Source: a virus. Taken from it: a stretch of 39,121 nucleotides of DNA. This document shows positions 23,642-34,200 of the stretch, piece after piece. The notes beneath the pieces are model-generated. The model ran no database searches and had not been told where the DNA came from. It saw only the letters and a program-made list of their open reading frames with translations. Made by a program: the position numbers and the translations under genes. The stretch's first letter is position 1, and each line of letters begins with the position of its first letter. Location: the IMG/VR virus record IMGVR_UViG_3300047457_001057, positions 1 to 39,121 of that record; one strand, 5' to 3'.

Positions 23642-26356
23642 TTAACGAGGAGCTACATCTACTAATAAACTTGCTGCAAAACGTTTTGCTTCTTGTGGAT
23701 CAGTAGTTGTGTATATTTGTCCGCTTCCTCCAGGTTGGCCATTAACATCTAAAGCAGCCTTAGAACCATCAGGCATTTGTCTGTATATTTTAATAATAGG
23801 TTCCATAGCTCCTTTTGGTTTTTCTTTAGTAAAAACTAAACTCTGTCCTGCATATGGCAAAGCAATAGTTTCTAAGTTTCGGATTTGGCCTTCTTGAACA
23901 GGTATTGCATCAAAACTAGATTGAGTCAACTTATTTTCATAAATCATATCAAACTTATTAACTAATAACATATCTCTAGTAGCTTTACTAGAAGCGTCAT
24001 TGCCAGAAGCTAAATACAATAAATTATCAATCCACTGTTCGTTTTTATTTATTGTTCCTAATTTAGGTTTAACTACTACACTAGTAGGTACCGTACTTCC
24101 TGTTTCAGGATCTTTATATTCATAATAATATTTAAAATATAAACTATTACCATGAGTAGTTATAACTGGTGGATGTGCATTATCAGATAATAATTTTGTA
24201 CCTGCTAGTGGTTTTCCGTCTGCACTAAATCCTGGAATTTGATTCCATGATCCTTTAAACGCAGGATCTTGTTGCATAAGTTCTTCAATAGTAGTATTCA
24301 TCTGCATAAGTTCTTTTGATACTTGTGGAGTATTCAAAAGATTATATGCCATTTTTTCAGTTTTTAAACTAGGTGAAATTTCAGTTTCTACTTTATTTAA
24401 ATAATTGCTAAGAGTCATATTTCTTTCAGCATCAAAATATACTCCTCCAAAATCAAAACCTTTTGCAAGAGCTTCTTCAGTATTTTTATAGCCACGTAAT
24501 CTAGCAACTTCTCCAAAAGTTAAAACTTGATTTCCTTTTCTATATTGTTCTGCTTTTTCTTTGCTTATACCTAATTTACTTGTTAGTCTTTCTATTGTAT
24601 AGTTTTGACTTCTAAATAATTTTTCACTTCTTTCATTAAATTTATAATTAGTAGAAGCGAGGTTGCCAGATTTAGTATAATTAAAAATAGGGACAGGAGT
24701 TCTTTTATCTAATTCAGTTATTTTATCTTTAAATTCTTGAGTATTATGTATTTCTGTTCTTAAATTTTTTAAATTTTCTGTTGCAGAAACATAGTTATTT
24801 TCTAATTCTCTAGCATTTTCTAAATTTTCACTAAACTGTTTAGCTCCTAGTCTATCTCCAGTATGCCAAATTTTCCAAAGAGTGCTTGCGTTAGCAAGGC
24901 TTAAATTAATACCTTTAGACTTAGCATTCTTAATAAATTCTTGAACATTACTTGCATTTTCTGAAGCAGTAAATAAATTTCTTTGTTTGGCTAATTGTGC
25001 TCCAGGATCATTATTTAATTTATTTTTTTCTGCATCATTTAATCCTGCAAAAATTGCTACTCTAACATTACCTTTTCCAACATTATTAAGTTCTTTAATT
25101 ATTGGATATAATCCTTTAGATGCTTTATGTATTTGTGATTGAAATCCTCCTGGAGTATAATCGGTATCAGTATCTGGATGAAAAAAAGCATCAGACCCAA
25201 ATATATTTTTAGTTCCTCCGCCGCCTCCGCCATCATCTTCTTTTGGAATATCTCTAAATACATCTTCTGTATTTTCTTTTGTAGTTTCAAATAATTTTCC
25301 TAATGCATCAAAATTAAATACTCCTGCTACATGTTGTGCTGTATATAATTTTTCTACAACTTTAGGATCATACTCCCCAGTTGATTTCATATTAGAAAGT
25401 AAATCCTTACGTTCTAATAAATTAGCATAAACAGGATCTTCTTCTTTTTTTCCTTGTACTTTTTTAAGGTAAGCTTCTCTATCTTTAATAGATTGCTCAT
25501 TATCTTTTAAAGCACTACTTACAATTTCTCCTGCATAATCTGCGTACTTACCAGAGTACTGCATATCTAAATGATTGTAATGAGCAACTTCTTCTGCCCA
25601 TTGTTTATATTTAGGCTGTGTCAATAAATAATCTCGAACAGCTTCTGCAGTCTTTTCTTTACTTCTAGATTCTACAATACGTTTTTTATAATGCGCATCC
25701 ATAGTTGTAGCATCAATACCTATTAATGCTAAAGCACTTTCTACAGTATCAGTTTCTACTGCTTGTGCGGCTTTAAAACTAAGTTCTTGTAATTCATCTT
25801 CTAGGTCAGAAAGCCTTCCTGTAGAACCTGTTACTGTTCTATAATCTCCTTCAGGTTTTTCCCAAGAAGCTTTAAATGCTGCACCTGTTTTTCCTTCTTC
25901 ATTAGCAGCTTCGTAATTTCTAATTTCTTTTGCTTTCCATTGAAGATACTGATCCCTGGTAATTTGATTAGCTTTTCCGTTATCTATTCTTTCTCTTTCT
26001 TCTTTATCACGCTCTTGCCAAAGTTTATAATTAGATTCTAAGGCAGATTTTTCAGGATCAAGTTTCCAAGTTTTATTGAGCTCATTTAATTTAATAGCAG
26101 CTTGACGATAGTTCTTAGTTTCCATAAGATTCTTTGCTAACTCATCTCTTTTAGCTCTAGCAGTTGCTATAAGTTCTTTAGCTCTTTCTGGATCTGAACC
26201 ATAAGGTAAATGTGCTAAATCAAAATCAGTACTAGAGATTGCTGCTTTAGTAAGATCTAACTGCTCTTGCATTTTTCCTAATGGAACGGCAAAAGCCGCT
26301 AAGTTAAGCGGCTTATACTCATACTGTATAGGAGTAGAATATGGGGTAAATGCCAT
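23642..26356 (-). CDS. Large virion cargo-like protein, helical with a polyglycine hinge
   Basis: A 904-residue protein with an ATG start 27 bases after the previous stop. The first 370 residues are charged and helical with long coiled-coil stretches (for example DPERAKELIATARAKRDEL). A run of six glycines near residue 377, flanked by Asp, forms an obvious hinge. The second half is mixed helical and beta, ending in a beta-rich part. There is no signal peptide, membrane helix or catalytic motif. In crAss-like phages the genes between the tail nozzle and the RNA polymerase encode proteins carried inside the virion and ejected; position and composition fit that role. Exact function unknown. Confidence 0.7.
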   Translation of the reverse strand: MAFTPYSTPIQYEYKPLNLAAFAVPLGKMQEQLDLTKAAISSTDFDLAHLPYGSDPERAKELIATARAKRDELAKNLMETKNYRQAAIKLNELNKTWKLDPEKSALESNYKLWQERDKEERERIDNGKANQITRDQYLQWKAKEIRNYEAANEEGKTGAAFKASWEKPEGDYRTVTGSTGRLSDLEDELQELSFKAAQAVETDTVESALALIGIDATTMDAHYKKRIVESRSKEKTAEAVRDYLLTQPKYKQWAEEVAHYNHLDMQYSGKYADYAGEIVSSALKDNEQSIKDREAYLKKVQGKKEEDPVYANLLERKDLLSNMKSTGEYDPKVVEKLYTAQHVAGVFNFDALGKLFETTKENTEDVFRDIPKEDDGGGGGGTKNIFGSDAFFHPDTDTDYTPGGFQSQIHKASKGLYPIIKELNNVGKGNVRVAIFAGLNDAEKNKLNNDPGAQLAKQRNLFTASENASNVQEFIKNAKSKGINLSLANASTLWKIWHTGDRLGAKQFSENLENARELENNYVSATENLKNLRTEIHNTQEFKDKITELDKRTPVPIFNYTKSGNLASTNYKFNERSEKLFRSQNYTIERLTSKLGISKEKAEQYRKGNQVLTFGEVARLRGYKNTEEALAKGFDFGGVYFDAERNMTLSNYLNKVETEISPSLKTEKMAYNLLNTPQVSKELMQMNTTIEELMQQDPAFKGSWNQIPGFSADGKPLAGTKLLSDNAHPPVITTHGNSLYFKYYYEYKDPETGSTVPTSVVVKPKLGTINKNEQWIDNLLYLASGNDASSKATRDMLLVNKFDMIYENKLTQSSFDAIPVQEGQIRNLETIALPYAGQSLVFTKEKPKGAMEPIIKIYRQMPDGSKAALDVNGQPGGSGQIYTTTDPQEAKRFAASLLVDVAPR

Positions 26357-26383
26357 GACTGACTATTTGTAGTTAATTAATTA

Positions 26384-29300
26384 TTATTCTCCTTTATTAT
26401 TTCTGTCTAACAAAAATTTTAAAGTATCTGCATAATCTGGTGCATAAGATTTAACAAGTGCTCGCTGCCCTCGCATATCTACAAATGCTTTTCCTATATC
26501 TGCAGTTTCTTTTAATCCTTCTTGCAAAGCCATACGTTTAGCATTTTGTGCTCTAGCATTCCAATCTAAAATTCCTAATCTACTAGCAGCATTTTGTTGC
26601 TGCAATTCTAAATTAGCTTGCTGAGCTGCTTGGTAATTAGCTGCGTCTAAGTTTTGTTTTTTACTATAAAGCTCGGACATATATTTATTTCGAGTATTAT
26701 ATAGTCCTTGTACATTGCTAAGATATGCAGAACCTGTAGAAGCATTTCTTAAAGCATCTTGTCCTGCAGCAAAACCGTAACCTGCTTCTCTTAATTCAGG
26801 AACTATATTATATTGATAAGGATCTATTTGTCCTTTTACTGTATAATCCTCTGGATTTAATTGTTGTACTTTTCCAAATAATCCTGTTCCTATATTATAA
26901 GCAGCTGGAGCAGCCATTGCTGCTAGCTCTATAGGCTTGACTTTAATACCAAAATCTAAGTCTTGTGAATCAAGACCTTCATTAAGTCTTTCTAAAGCGC
27001 TTTGATATGCTGCCTTATCATCATCTGTAAGTTCTTCCCCGTTATCTATTTTTGCTTTTATCTCGCTAATAGTAATGCGGTCTACAGCCATATCTTCTTC
27101 TGAATAATCCTCGTCTCCTCCTTCTGATAATTTTCTAATAAAATTATTTTCAGTAGTAGCCATTAAAGAAGGATCAAAACTACTTATTACTCCACCATCT
27201 GCAAAAGTATATGCACCTGCTTGGCCAAAAGGTAATACATTAATTTGCTTTTCTTGTATATAAGCTTCTGGAGTCATTTTTAAAGATCTCATTTCTTGCA
27301 ATTGTTCTTGCGATAATTGCTTTATAAGATTTTGATTTCTCATAATTTCATCCTGAACAGCTTGTTTTTTAGCTTGTACTTGAGGAGCTCCTGCTGCTTG
27401 TGTAGCATATTGTGGATATTGAATATTTTGTTTAGAACCTTCAGGTGCTAATCTTGCTACTTTTTCTCCTGTAATAGGATCTACATCATATATAGGTTGC
27501 CCTGTAGCATAATCAGTATAATAAAATTGATTATCAGCAGATTCAGCAGTTTTTGTTGCTGGTGCTGGGGGTATATCTAAACTATATATTCCCTCTAGAT
27601 TTCCTGTTTTTTTCCAATTATCGTAAGAAGATTGATCAATAAAAACCTGTTGTCCTGCTGGCAATTTTCCATAAGTTGCTTCCCATTCTTTTTGGATAGT
27701 TGCTTGCTCTTGTGCGTTAAGTTTAGCAGGTCCTCCTTCAGCCATCATGTTTCCTCCCATAGCATAGATTTGTGTATTTGCCAATCCTTGTCCCATTGGG
27801 CCAGCATTGTTTTTCCACATAGGATTAATTTGAGGGTACTGATGATAAATAGGACCACCTTTTTTTACTGGGTAAGTGTAAGTAGCTCCTGTACCTGCGC
27901 CTGCATTAAGAGCATACTGTGCAGTAGGAGTCACATAACTAGGATCTTGCATCCTTTGCATCATATTTCCTTCAGCAATTTTCTCTTGTTTAGCAGCATT
28001 TTCTGCAGCTTGTTCTTGCTTATCTTTTTTATGTCCAGAAACTCCTCCTGCAATTCCTCCTACTAAAGCTCCTATACCTGCTCCAACTACAGTTCCAATT
28101 CCTGGTATAACTGATCCTATTGTTGCTCCAGTACTAGCACCTGATAAAGCGCCTGTACCAGCTCCAGAAACAGCTCCTGAGTTATCATCCATCCAGCCTC
28201 CAAAATCATACATTTTTCCTCCACACATATACATATGGCCGCCACATCTCATAATAGGCATTCCTTGTTGAGCTCCTTCCATTTGTGCAAGCATTTCAGG
28301 CGGAACTTGATCAGGACTAACTTCTTCTCCTTGAGGTATTCCCATAGGTTGTACAGATTGGTTAGCAGCTAGTTGTTGAGTTAATGCTTCTAATAATTGT
28401 GGATTAGCAGCAAGTTCTTGTGCAGTTTGTTCTTGTTGTTCTTTTGCTTTTTGCGCTTCTTGTGCTTCTGCTAAAGAATCAAGTTTACGTTTAATATCTG
28501 TTTGTTCAATAGTATCGTTTTCTCTACGAGATTTAGGACGGTTAGCTAGTTTAGATGCTTCTGCATATGTTTTACCAATATAACTATTAGGTAAACTATA
28601 TTCTTCTGCAAATTGTCTATCAACTTTAATACTATCAGAATAAACAAAGTTACCGCCGCCTTCGTCAGTTTCTTTTAATTTAGTTTCTCCTTGTTCTACA
28701 AGATTTAATCTACCATCAGGAGCCATTCCTTGGGGAATACCACCAAGAGGATTTTCCTCATGAGTTCCTCCTGCATTAAATTCAGTAAGTTGATCCATGG
28801 TGCCTCCTGCTTCGAAAGAGTTTGCGCGAATTTTATTTTGAACTGCAACAGGTAAAGCATTAAAACCTGGATTGTTAAAACTACCGCCAGCAGCAAATAG
28901 TGCTCCTCCATATTGATGTTCTACATTATGAGATTTACCTTTAATACTAACAGGTTGATTTCCAGGAGTTTTAGCAAATTCTCCTGATGCATGCCCATAT
29001 GCTAACCATTTTTGATAAGCTCCTTTAGATTTAAAATTCATGGCTCCTCCGTCATTAAAATTATTAATAGCTCCTCCAACAGCGTAAATATACGCATTCT
29101 TTGGATATGTTAAATCTTTACCTTCTCCTTCTAACTGTGGAGTATTAGTAGCATAGAAAACGGAACCTCCATTTTGGTAATTATTAGGATGTTCAGCATG
29201 CCATTGCTTAGTTGCTGCTACTCCTTGTGCTACTGTTTTTGCTCCTGCTTTTTTTGTTAGATCAATAGTATCCCATTGGCCTTTATCCTTAGTAGGATGA

Positions 29301-31261
29301 TTAACCATTATATGTCCTTCTACTCCTTCTCCATTTCCTGTAGGAGAAGTTTTTATGTATACTTTATGATTTTCTCCTCCTGCGAAAAAAGTCTTAGCAT
29401 TTTGTTGTTGTCCTCCATAACGTTCTACATTATCAAGAGGCATGTACATCTGTTGGCGAGGCATTTCAAAAGACCCGCCGTATTTGTATACCGCAGGATA
29501 TTGAGCCATAGAAGAAGCATAAACACTATTGTGTAGATTGTTTCCACCTTGTTTAAAACTATCTTCAGGTAAACTATATGGCGTAGGAAACTGACCTCCT
29601 TTACTATAAAGATATCCGCCCATCTGTTTTTCTTCTGCTTCAATTTTTTTAGCTTGTGCTAGCATTTTTTCACTAGGTTCTTTACCAGGTTTACCTGCTG
29701 CTTTATTTTTTGCAGCGGCTGCTCTAATATTATCCCAAAGTCCTCGCGGCGAATAACTGCCGTCAGCACGTTTTATCATTCCTCCTTGAGCATAATAGTT
29801 TCCAAGAGCAGAAGCATAAACACTTGGTAATAAATCTCCGTGATTTGTTTTGTCAACAAGTGGGCCTCCGTCTAAAAGTTTTTTAGTTTTTCCTGAAATT
29901 AATCCTGCTTGTAAAGTTTTTAATCTTTTTCCTTCTTTATCAACCATAGGAATGTACTTGCCATTAGTATTTTTATTTTTAATAAGCATAGTACCGTCCT
30001 CATTATATTTGTAATAACTTCCAGGTCGATCTGAAAAACTATAAATTTCTCCTGCTTTAAAGTTTTTATTTTGCCAATCTAATAAAGCTTTTTTAGTCTC
30101 TTCTCCATAGACCCCATCAAACTCCCCTGCTTTTGTAGTAGATTTAGGAAACTTATATCCTCTATTAGCTAATTCTTTTTGTAAAGCTAGTGTGTCAAAA
30201 TTTTTATTATTAGGATCAAAATTTTGTAATTCTTGATCAGAGTAATACATAGTCTTTTTTACTCCATCTCCATAATCTTTATAATACTTTCTACCGTAAA
30301 TATCAAAAGGTTGATTTAAATAGTCAGCATATTCTCCTGCTTTTCCAAAGGTATCTAAGTCCCATTTATCTGTGTATTCTATGTATTCTCCCTTCGCATC
30401 TTTTCCTTTTTGTACTGTATGACGACCCATTATAAAGTCATCGTAAGGTTTTAGAGGATTGCCTTTTTTCCAAGTATTACTATATTCAGGTACTCCATAT
30501 TTTTTTATGTCTGCATCAGAAGGCATAGTATCAGGTAACAAAGCATTATAATCTGTTAACTCTAAAGCTCCTTTTTTATAATTAGAAGGTTTAAAAGTAT
30601 TATAAGTTTGAGGTAATCCTAAATATAATTTAAAAGCATCTTGTTCTTTTGCTCCAGGGGCTTCTCTTTCATTTGGTGCAAATTGTATTCCTGGAGAAAC
30701 TCCTAACATTCTTGCAACTGCTGCTTCTGCGCCTCCAGAATATCCTTCTTCTGTATTTAATGTTGATAGGTTTGTACGAGCTTGGCTAGGATTTAATATT
30801 CTTCTAGAATCAGTAATGCCGTATGACTGCATCTGTTGTGCGGGAGTCATATTTGATTCTGTAGTGTATCTTTTTCCGTTATAAATAAATTCCCCATGTC
30901 CTGCTCTTTTTGCTTTTTCAAAAGCTCCTTCAAAAGTGGGCTCTGTATCCATTCTTGGAACATTCCAATTCATTGGATTAAAAAAAGATTCTGTACCTGC
31001 ATTTGGATTTTGAGGCCCAATATATTGAACATTTCCGTCTAATGGATTATATCCTAAATTAACTAGTCCCTGATTTACTAATAATGGGTTTCCTATACTT
31101 GGAAAAGGAGTTGTCGATGGTAAGGTTGAAGTAGGCTTAGATTTTTTAGGGGGAGTTTTTTTATCTCCCCCATTGTTAAATAGCACAGCAGTAGTATCTC
31201 TATAGATAGGTGTTCCTTTAGAATTATAGTAGGTAGGAATATTTTTTGGAGTTTTTTTCAT
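26384..31261 (-). CDS. Giant cargo/ejection-type protein with a peptidoglycan-binding-like domain and many Gly-Gly motifs
   Basis: A 1625-residue protein starting at a TAATG junction with the tail nozzle-like gene. The N-terminus is Pro/Thr-rich. About 355-400 resembles a PG_binding_1 domain: a LQKELANRGY helix, GEFDGVYGEET, then ALLDWQNKN, matching the usual LQ..L...GY...G..G..T..A...WQ pattern. From about 480 to 1500 there are some 20 short motifs of the form aromatic-x-x-Gly-Gly (YAQGG, YKYGG, FFAGG, FNDGG, FADGG). A glycine-zipper segment lies at about 1025-1076 (GIGTVVGAGIGALVGGIAGG), suited to membrane insertion. The C-terminus is helical and Gln/Ala-rich. Likely role: packaged protein that contacts the cell wall and membrane during genome delivery. 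This is inferred from domain content and position. Confidence 0.75.
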   Translation of the reverse strand: MKKTPKNIPTYYNSKGTPIYRDTTAVLFNNGGDKKTPPKKSKPTSTLPSTTPFPSIGNPLLVNQGLVNLGYNPLDGNVQYIGPQNPNAGTESFFNPMNWNVPRMDTEPTFEGAFEKAKRAGHGEFIYNGKRYTTESNMTPAQQMQSYGITDSRRILNPSQARTNLSTLNTEEGYSGGAEAAVARMLGVSPGIQFAPNEREAPGAKEQDAFKLYLGLPQTYNTFKPSNYKKGALELTDYNALLPDTMPSDADIKKYGVPEYSNTWKKGNPLKPYDDFIMGRHTVQKGKDAKGEYIEYTDKWDLDTFGKAGEYADYLNQPFDIYGRKYYKDYGDGVKKTMYYSDQELQNFDPNNKNFDTLALQKELANRGYKFPKSTTKAGEFDGVYGEETKKALLDWQNKNFKAGEIYSFSDRPGSYYKYNEDGTMLIKNKNTNGKYIPMVDKEGKRLKTLQAGLISGKTKKLLDGGPLVDKTNHGDLLPSVYASALGNYYAQGGMIKRADGSYSPRGLWDNIRAAAAKNKAAGKPGKEPSEKMLAQAKKIEAEEKQMGGYLYSKGGQFPTPYSLPEDSFKQGGNNLHNSVYASSMAQYPAVYKYGGSFEMPRQQMYMPLDNVERYGGQQQNAKTFFAGGENHKVYIKTSPTGNGEGVEGHIMVNHPTKDKGQWDTIDLTKKAGAKTVAQGVAATKQWHAEHPNNYQNGGSVFYATNTPQLEGEGKDLTYPKNAYIYAVGGAINNFNDGGAMNFKSKGAYQKWLAYGHASGEFAKTPGNQPVSIKGKSHNVEHQYGGALFAAGGSFNNPGFNALPVAVQNKIRANSFEAGGTMDQLTEFNAGGTHEENPLGGIPQGMAPDGRLNLVEQGETKLKETDEGGGNFVYSDSIKVDRQFAEEYSLPNSYIGKTYAEASKLANRPKSRRENDTIEQTDIKRKLDSLAEAQEAQKAKEQQEQTAQELAANPQLLEALTQQLAANQSVQPMGIPQGEEVSPDQVPPEMLAQMEGAQQGMPIMRCGGHMYMCGGKMYDFGGWMDDNSGAVSGAGTGALSGASTGATIGSVIPGIGTVVGAGIGALVGGIAGGVSGHKKDKQEQAAENAAKQEKIAEGNMMQRMQDPSYVTPTAQYALNAGAGTGATYTYPVKKGGPIYHQYPQINPMWKNNAGPMGQGLANTQIYAMGGNMMAEGGPAKLNAQEQATIQKEWEATYGKLPAGQQVFIDQSSYDNWKKTGNLEGIYSLDIPPAPATKTAESADNQFYYTDYATGQPIYDVDPITGEKVARLAPEGSKQNIQYPQYATQAAGAPQVQAKKQAVQDEIMRNQNLIKQLSQEQLQEMRSLKMTPEAYIQEKQINVLPFGQAGAYTFADGGVISSFDPSLMATTENNFIRKLSEGGDEDYSEEDMAVDRITISEIKAKIDNGEELTDDDKAAYQSALERLNEGLDSQDLDFGIKVKPIELAAMAAPAAYNIGTGLFGKVQQLNPEDYTVKGQIDPYQYNIVPELREAGYGFAAGQDALRNASTGSAYLSNVQGLYNTRNKYMSELYSKKQNLDAANYQAAQQANLELQQQNAASRLGILDWNARAQNAKRMALQEGLKETADIGKAFVDMRGQRALVKSYAPDYADTLKFLLDRNNKGE

Positions 31262-34200
31262 TAGAATATTTGCACATCATAGTAAGACATTAACCTATTA
31301 CAGATAATTTCTTTATTATAAGTATTATCGAAATATAAAGTTAAAACAAAATAAGTACTTCGCAAACGATCTTGTTGAGAAGTACTAAGTTGGTTTCTAG
31401 GAATTTTTACACGCCATTTGTCAAACTTACGCATGATTCTTCCAGAACTATAAGGTACTTTTCCTGTAGATTGGTATTCTGTTGTAATCTCAAATGCAGT
31501 AATAGTCTGCGTTCTGTCTACTACTTTATTATCATCACGTACAATACTATTAAATTCTAACGTTCTTAAAACTTTATTTAGGTCAGCATTTGGATTAATT
31601 ACTAAAGTAATTTTAGCTTCTACTGGTACTCCGTAAAATTCTCCCCAGTTTCCTGTATTATGTACATAAATATTTGCAGGATTCAATGTATTAGGACTTA
31701 ATAAAGTATCTGAGTTCTCAATCCATATTTTAGGAGTAGCTGAATATCTAGAACTAAAAGTTTTAGCAATTTCGTCAAATACTATAGTTCTATTATATGG
31801 ATTATCGTTAGGTATTAAATCGGAGTTTAATAATAATGCAGCAAATGCTTCTACTTTATTATCAGGTGCTGTAAATGTATTTGTAATTAAATAGTATACT
31901 CCATTGACTACTACTATAGAACCTGCTTGGTAAGTGCCCCCAGGCATAAATGTAATAGCAGTTCCTAAACCTAAAAATGTAAATATAACTTCATCATTAA
32001 TTACATCTCGTGCAACTGTAACTCCTTTTTGTAGTATTGGATTATCTCCTGGAATTGGATCAAGTTTTCTGTAAAATATAGGATCATATAAATTTTGTAA
32101 CCAAGAGTGTATACCTGTTAATTCTGATAAAGGAGTATTTGCTGATTGATACGAAGAAGCAGCAAACATAAATATTTTGCGATTAATAGCATCAAAAAAG
32201 TAAATTCCAGTATCAGTTGCTTTTACTGCCCACTGGTGTATAGAACCATGTGTTTTAGAAATATATTGATGTTTTCCAAATCCTTGTCCTGTACCTAATT
32301 GTGTGGGTACGCCGTCTGCAGTAGTTGTAATTGCAGCACGATTAATAGCATAGCCGCCAAAGCCTCGATCTTGTATAAAATAAACTGTGTCTTTATAATT
32401 TAGAATTTTGTTTATTGGCCCGTAATCATCAACATCGTAATAATTATTTATTCCAAATTTAGTCCAAGAATCTATTTTTTCATCGTTAATTTTTACATTA
32501 GAAAGATAAGCTCTAATATCGTTTACTAAACAATCTCTTTCATCTACAGGTCTTATTACGTATCCTATATCTTTAATAGCTCTACTATATAAAGGATTAT
32601 AGGCATACATCAATTCTGCAGTCTTTCCGTAATCAGTTCGACTATTGTCTGTTTCTTGTCTTAAAGTAAAATTATTAATTAAAGTTCCCACAGTATAATA
32701 CACTCCTGTTTTGTAAGTAGCTCCATATGCTAACTCTAGATTCATTACTGTTTCTACAGGAATTACTTCTGTTCTTGGACAAGATCTTGCATAGTACTTA
32801 GGATTTCCACTCCCTAATTCAAAGAAAGAACTATCATTTATTTCAACTGTACTTGTTTGGCAAGTAAACATTGTCAAGAAGATATCTCCTCCAAATACTT
32901 TAGGATTATTATTAGCAAGATCAATTACTGGAGAAGCAGTAATAAATATATTAGATTCTAAAGCATCTGGAGTAAAACCTCCATAAACTTCTTTTCTAGG
33001 AAGTAATAAATCTAAAATAGGATAGTATTGATTTACTACAGAAGGATTTGGATTTGGATTTGGCTTTTGAGGCATTGCATAAATACCTCCAGGTAATGTT
33101 GTGTTATCCTTAATTCTAAAGAAATCTGTAGGAGCTGTTGTAGGAACTGCTGATCCAGTTAATGGGTCTAAAAAGAATCTATCACATAGTGCTACTAAAG
33201 CACTTCCTCCTTTTGAAAGTTCTGAATAATCTGCTCCTCCTGAACTACTATGTGGATTATTTAAAGTATCATCTTGATCTGTATTATCATCTATTGCATA
33301 ATAGTTTCTAATATGATAACCTCCTTGTAAACTATTAGTCCATAGCGGCGTAACAGGTCCTTGATAAGTAGTACTGTCTATCATTCCGTAAACAGTGGTA
33401 TTTACTAATCTTTTAATATTTTCAATACTATTATAGTTTACAGGAATAGAAGAAGAATATTTTTTTCTAATGTCTATTGCATGCAGAGCTAAATTTTCAG
33501 AACTAAGATCTACTCCTCCTGCGGGATAAACTAAAGTTGTTGATGATCCTGATTCTCCTGTATAATTATCATATACACCTGTACCTGCCAAAGGTACTCC
33601 ACTATTAGTACCATCTAAACTAGTAAAAGTTATTTGATCATAAGCTCCTGTCATGAGTAAACAAGGCTGGTTTACTAAACTAGTTAAATTTCTATATGAT
33701 TGAAAATTAAAAGATATTTCAGGAGCTAAAAAAGCTAAGTAAGAAGATTTTATTAAATAATCATTTCCTAAAGAGGAACCAGGTAAATTGTTTACAGGAG
33801 AAGCGCTGTCGCCAATTAATGCAAAACTATGAGGCACTACAAAATCAGGATTGTTTTGCCAAGGTTTAGCATGCGGCATTAAATGCACTACGTTTTTACT
33901 ATTTCCATAATTAGCAGCACCTAAATCAAAATCTGCTACTGCATCACCAATAGGATTGAAGAAGCAAGTTTTCATTATTCCTTGCATCGCTCTTCTTATA
34001 TCTGTTTCCCCCCGTTCTACTCTTACTATTTGGTAACTATTGATAATATTAAAAATACTTGGACAAGAACTAAAGTCTATAGTAAATTCTATACCCATAG
34101 CATAACCAATAGTTATTCTATCATTATCAGTACTAGGTTGACAAATAGGCCAGTATCTGGTACCTGACTCATTTGCGTATTGGTCTTTCTCAGAAATATC

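Noticed and set aside
25200-25240. A possible frameshift at the polyglycine run in the 904-residue gene
   Set aside because: The frame continues for over 370 codons with consistent composition on both sides, so the run is better read as a hinge.
27632-28066. A 144-codon + strand frame opposite the Gly-rich cargo protein gene
   Set aside because: Its Ser/Cys-rich composition arises from the complement of Gly/Ala/Thr codons; no independent evidence of coding.
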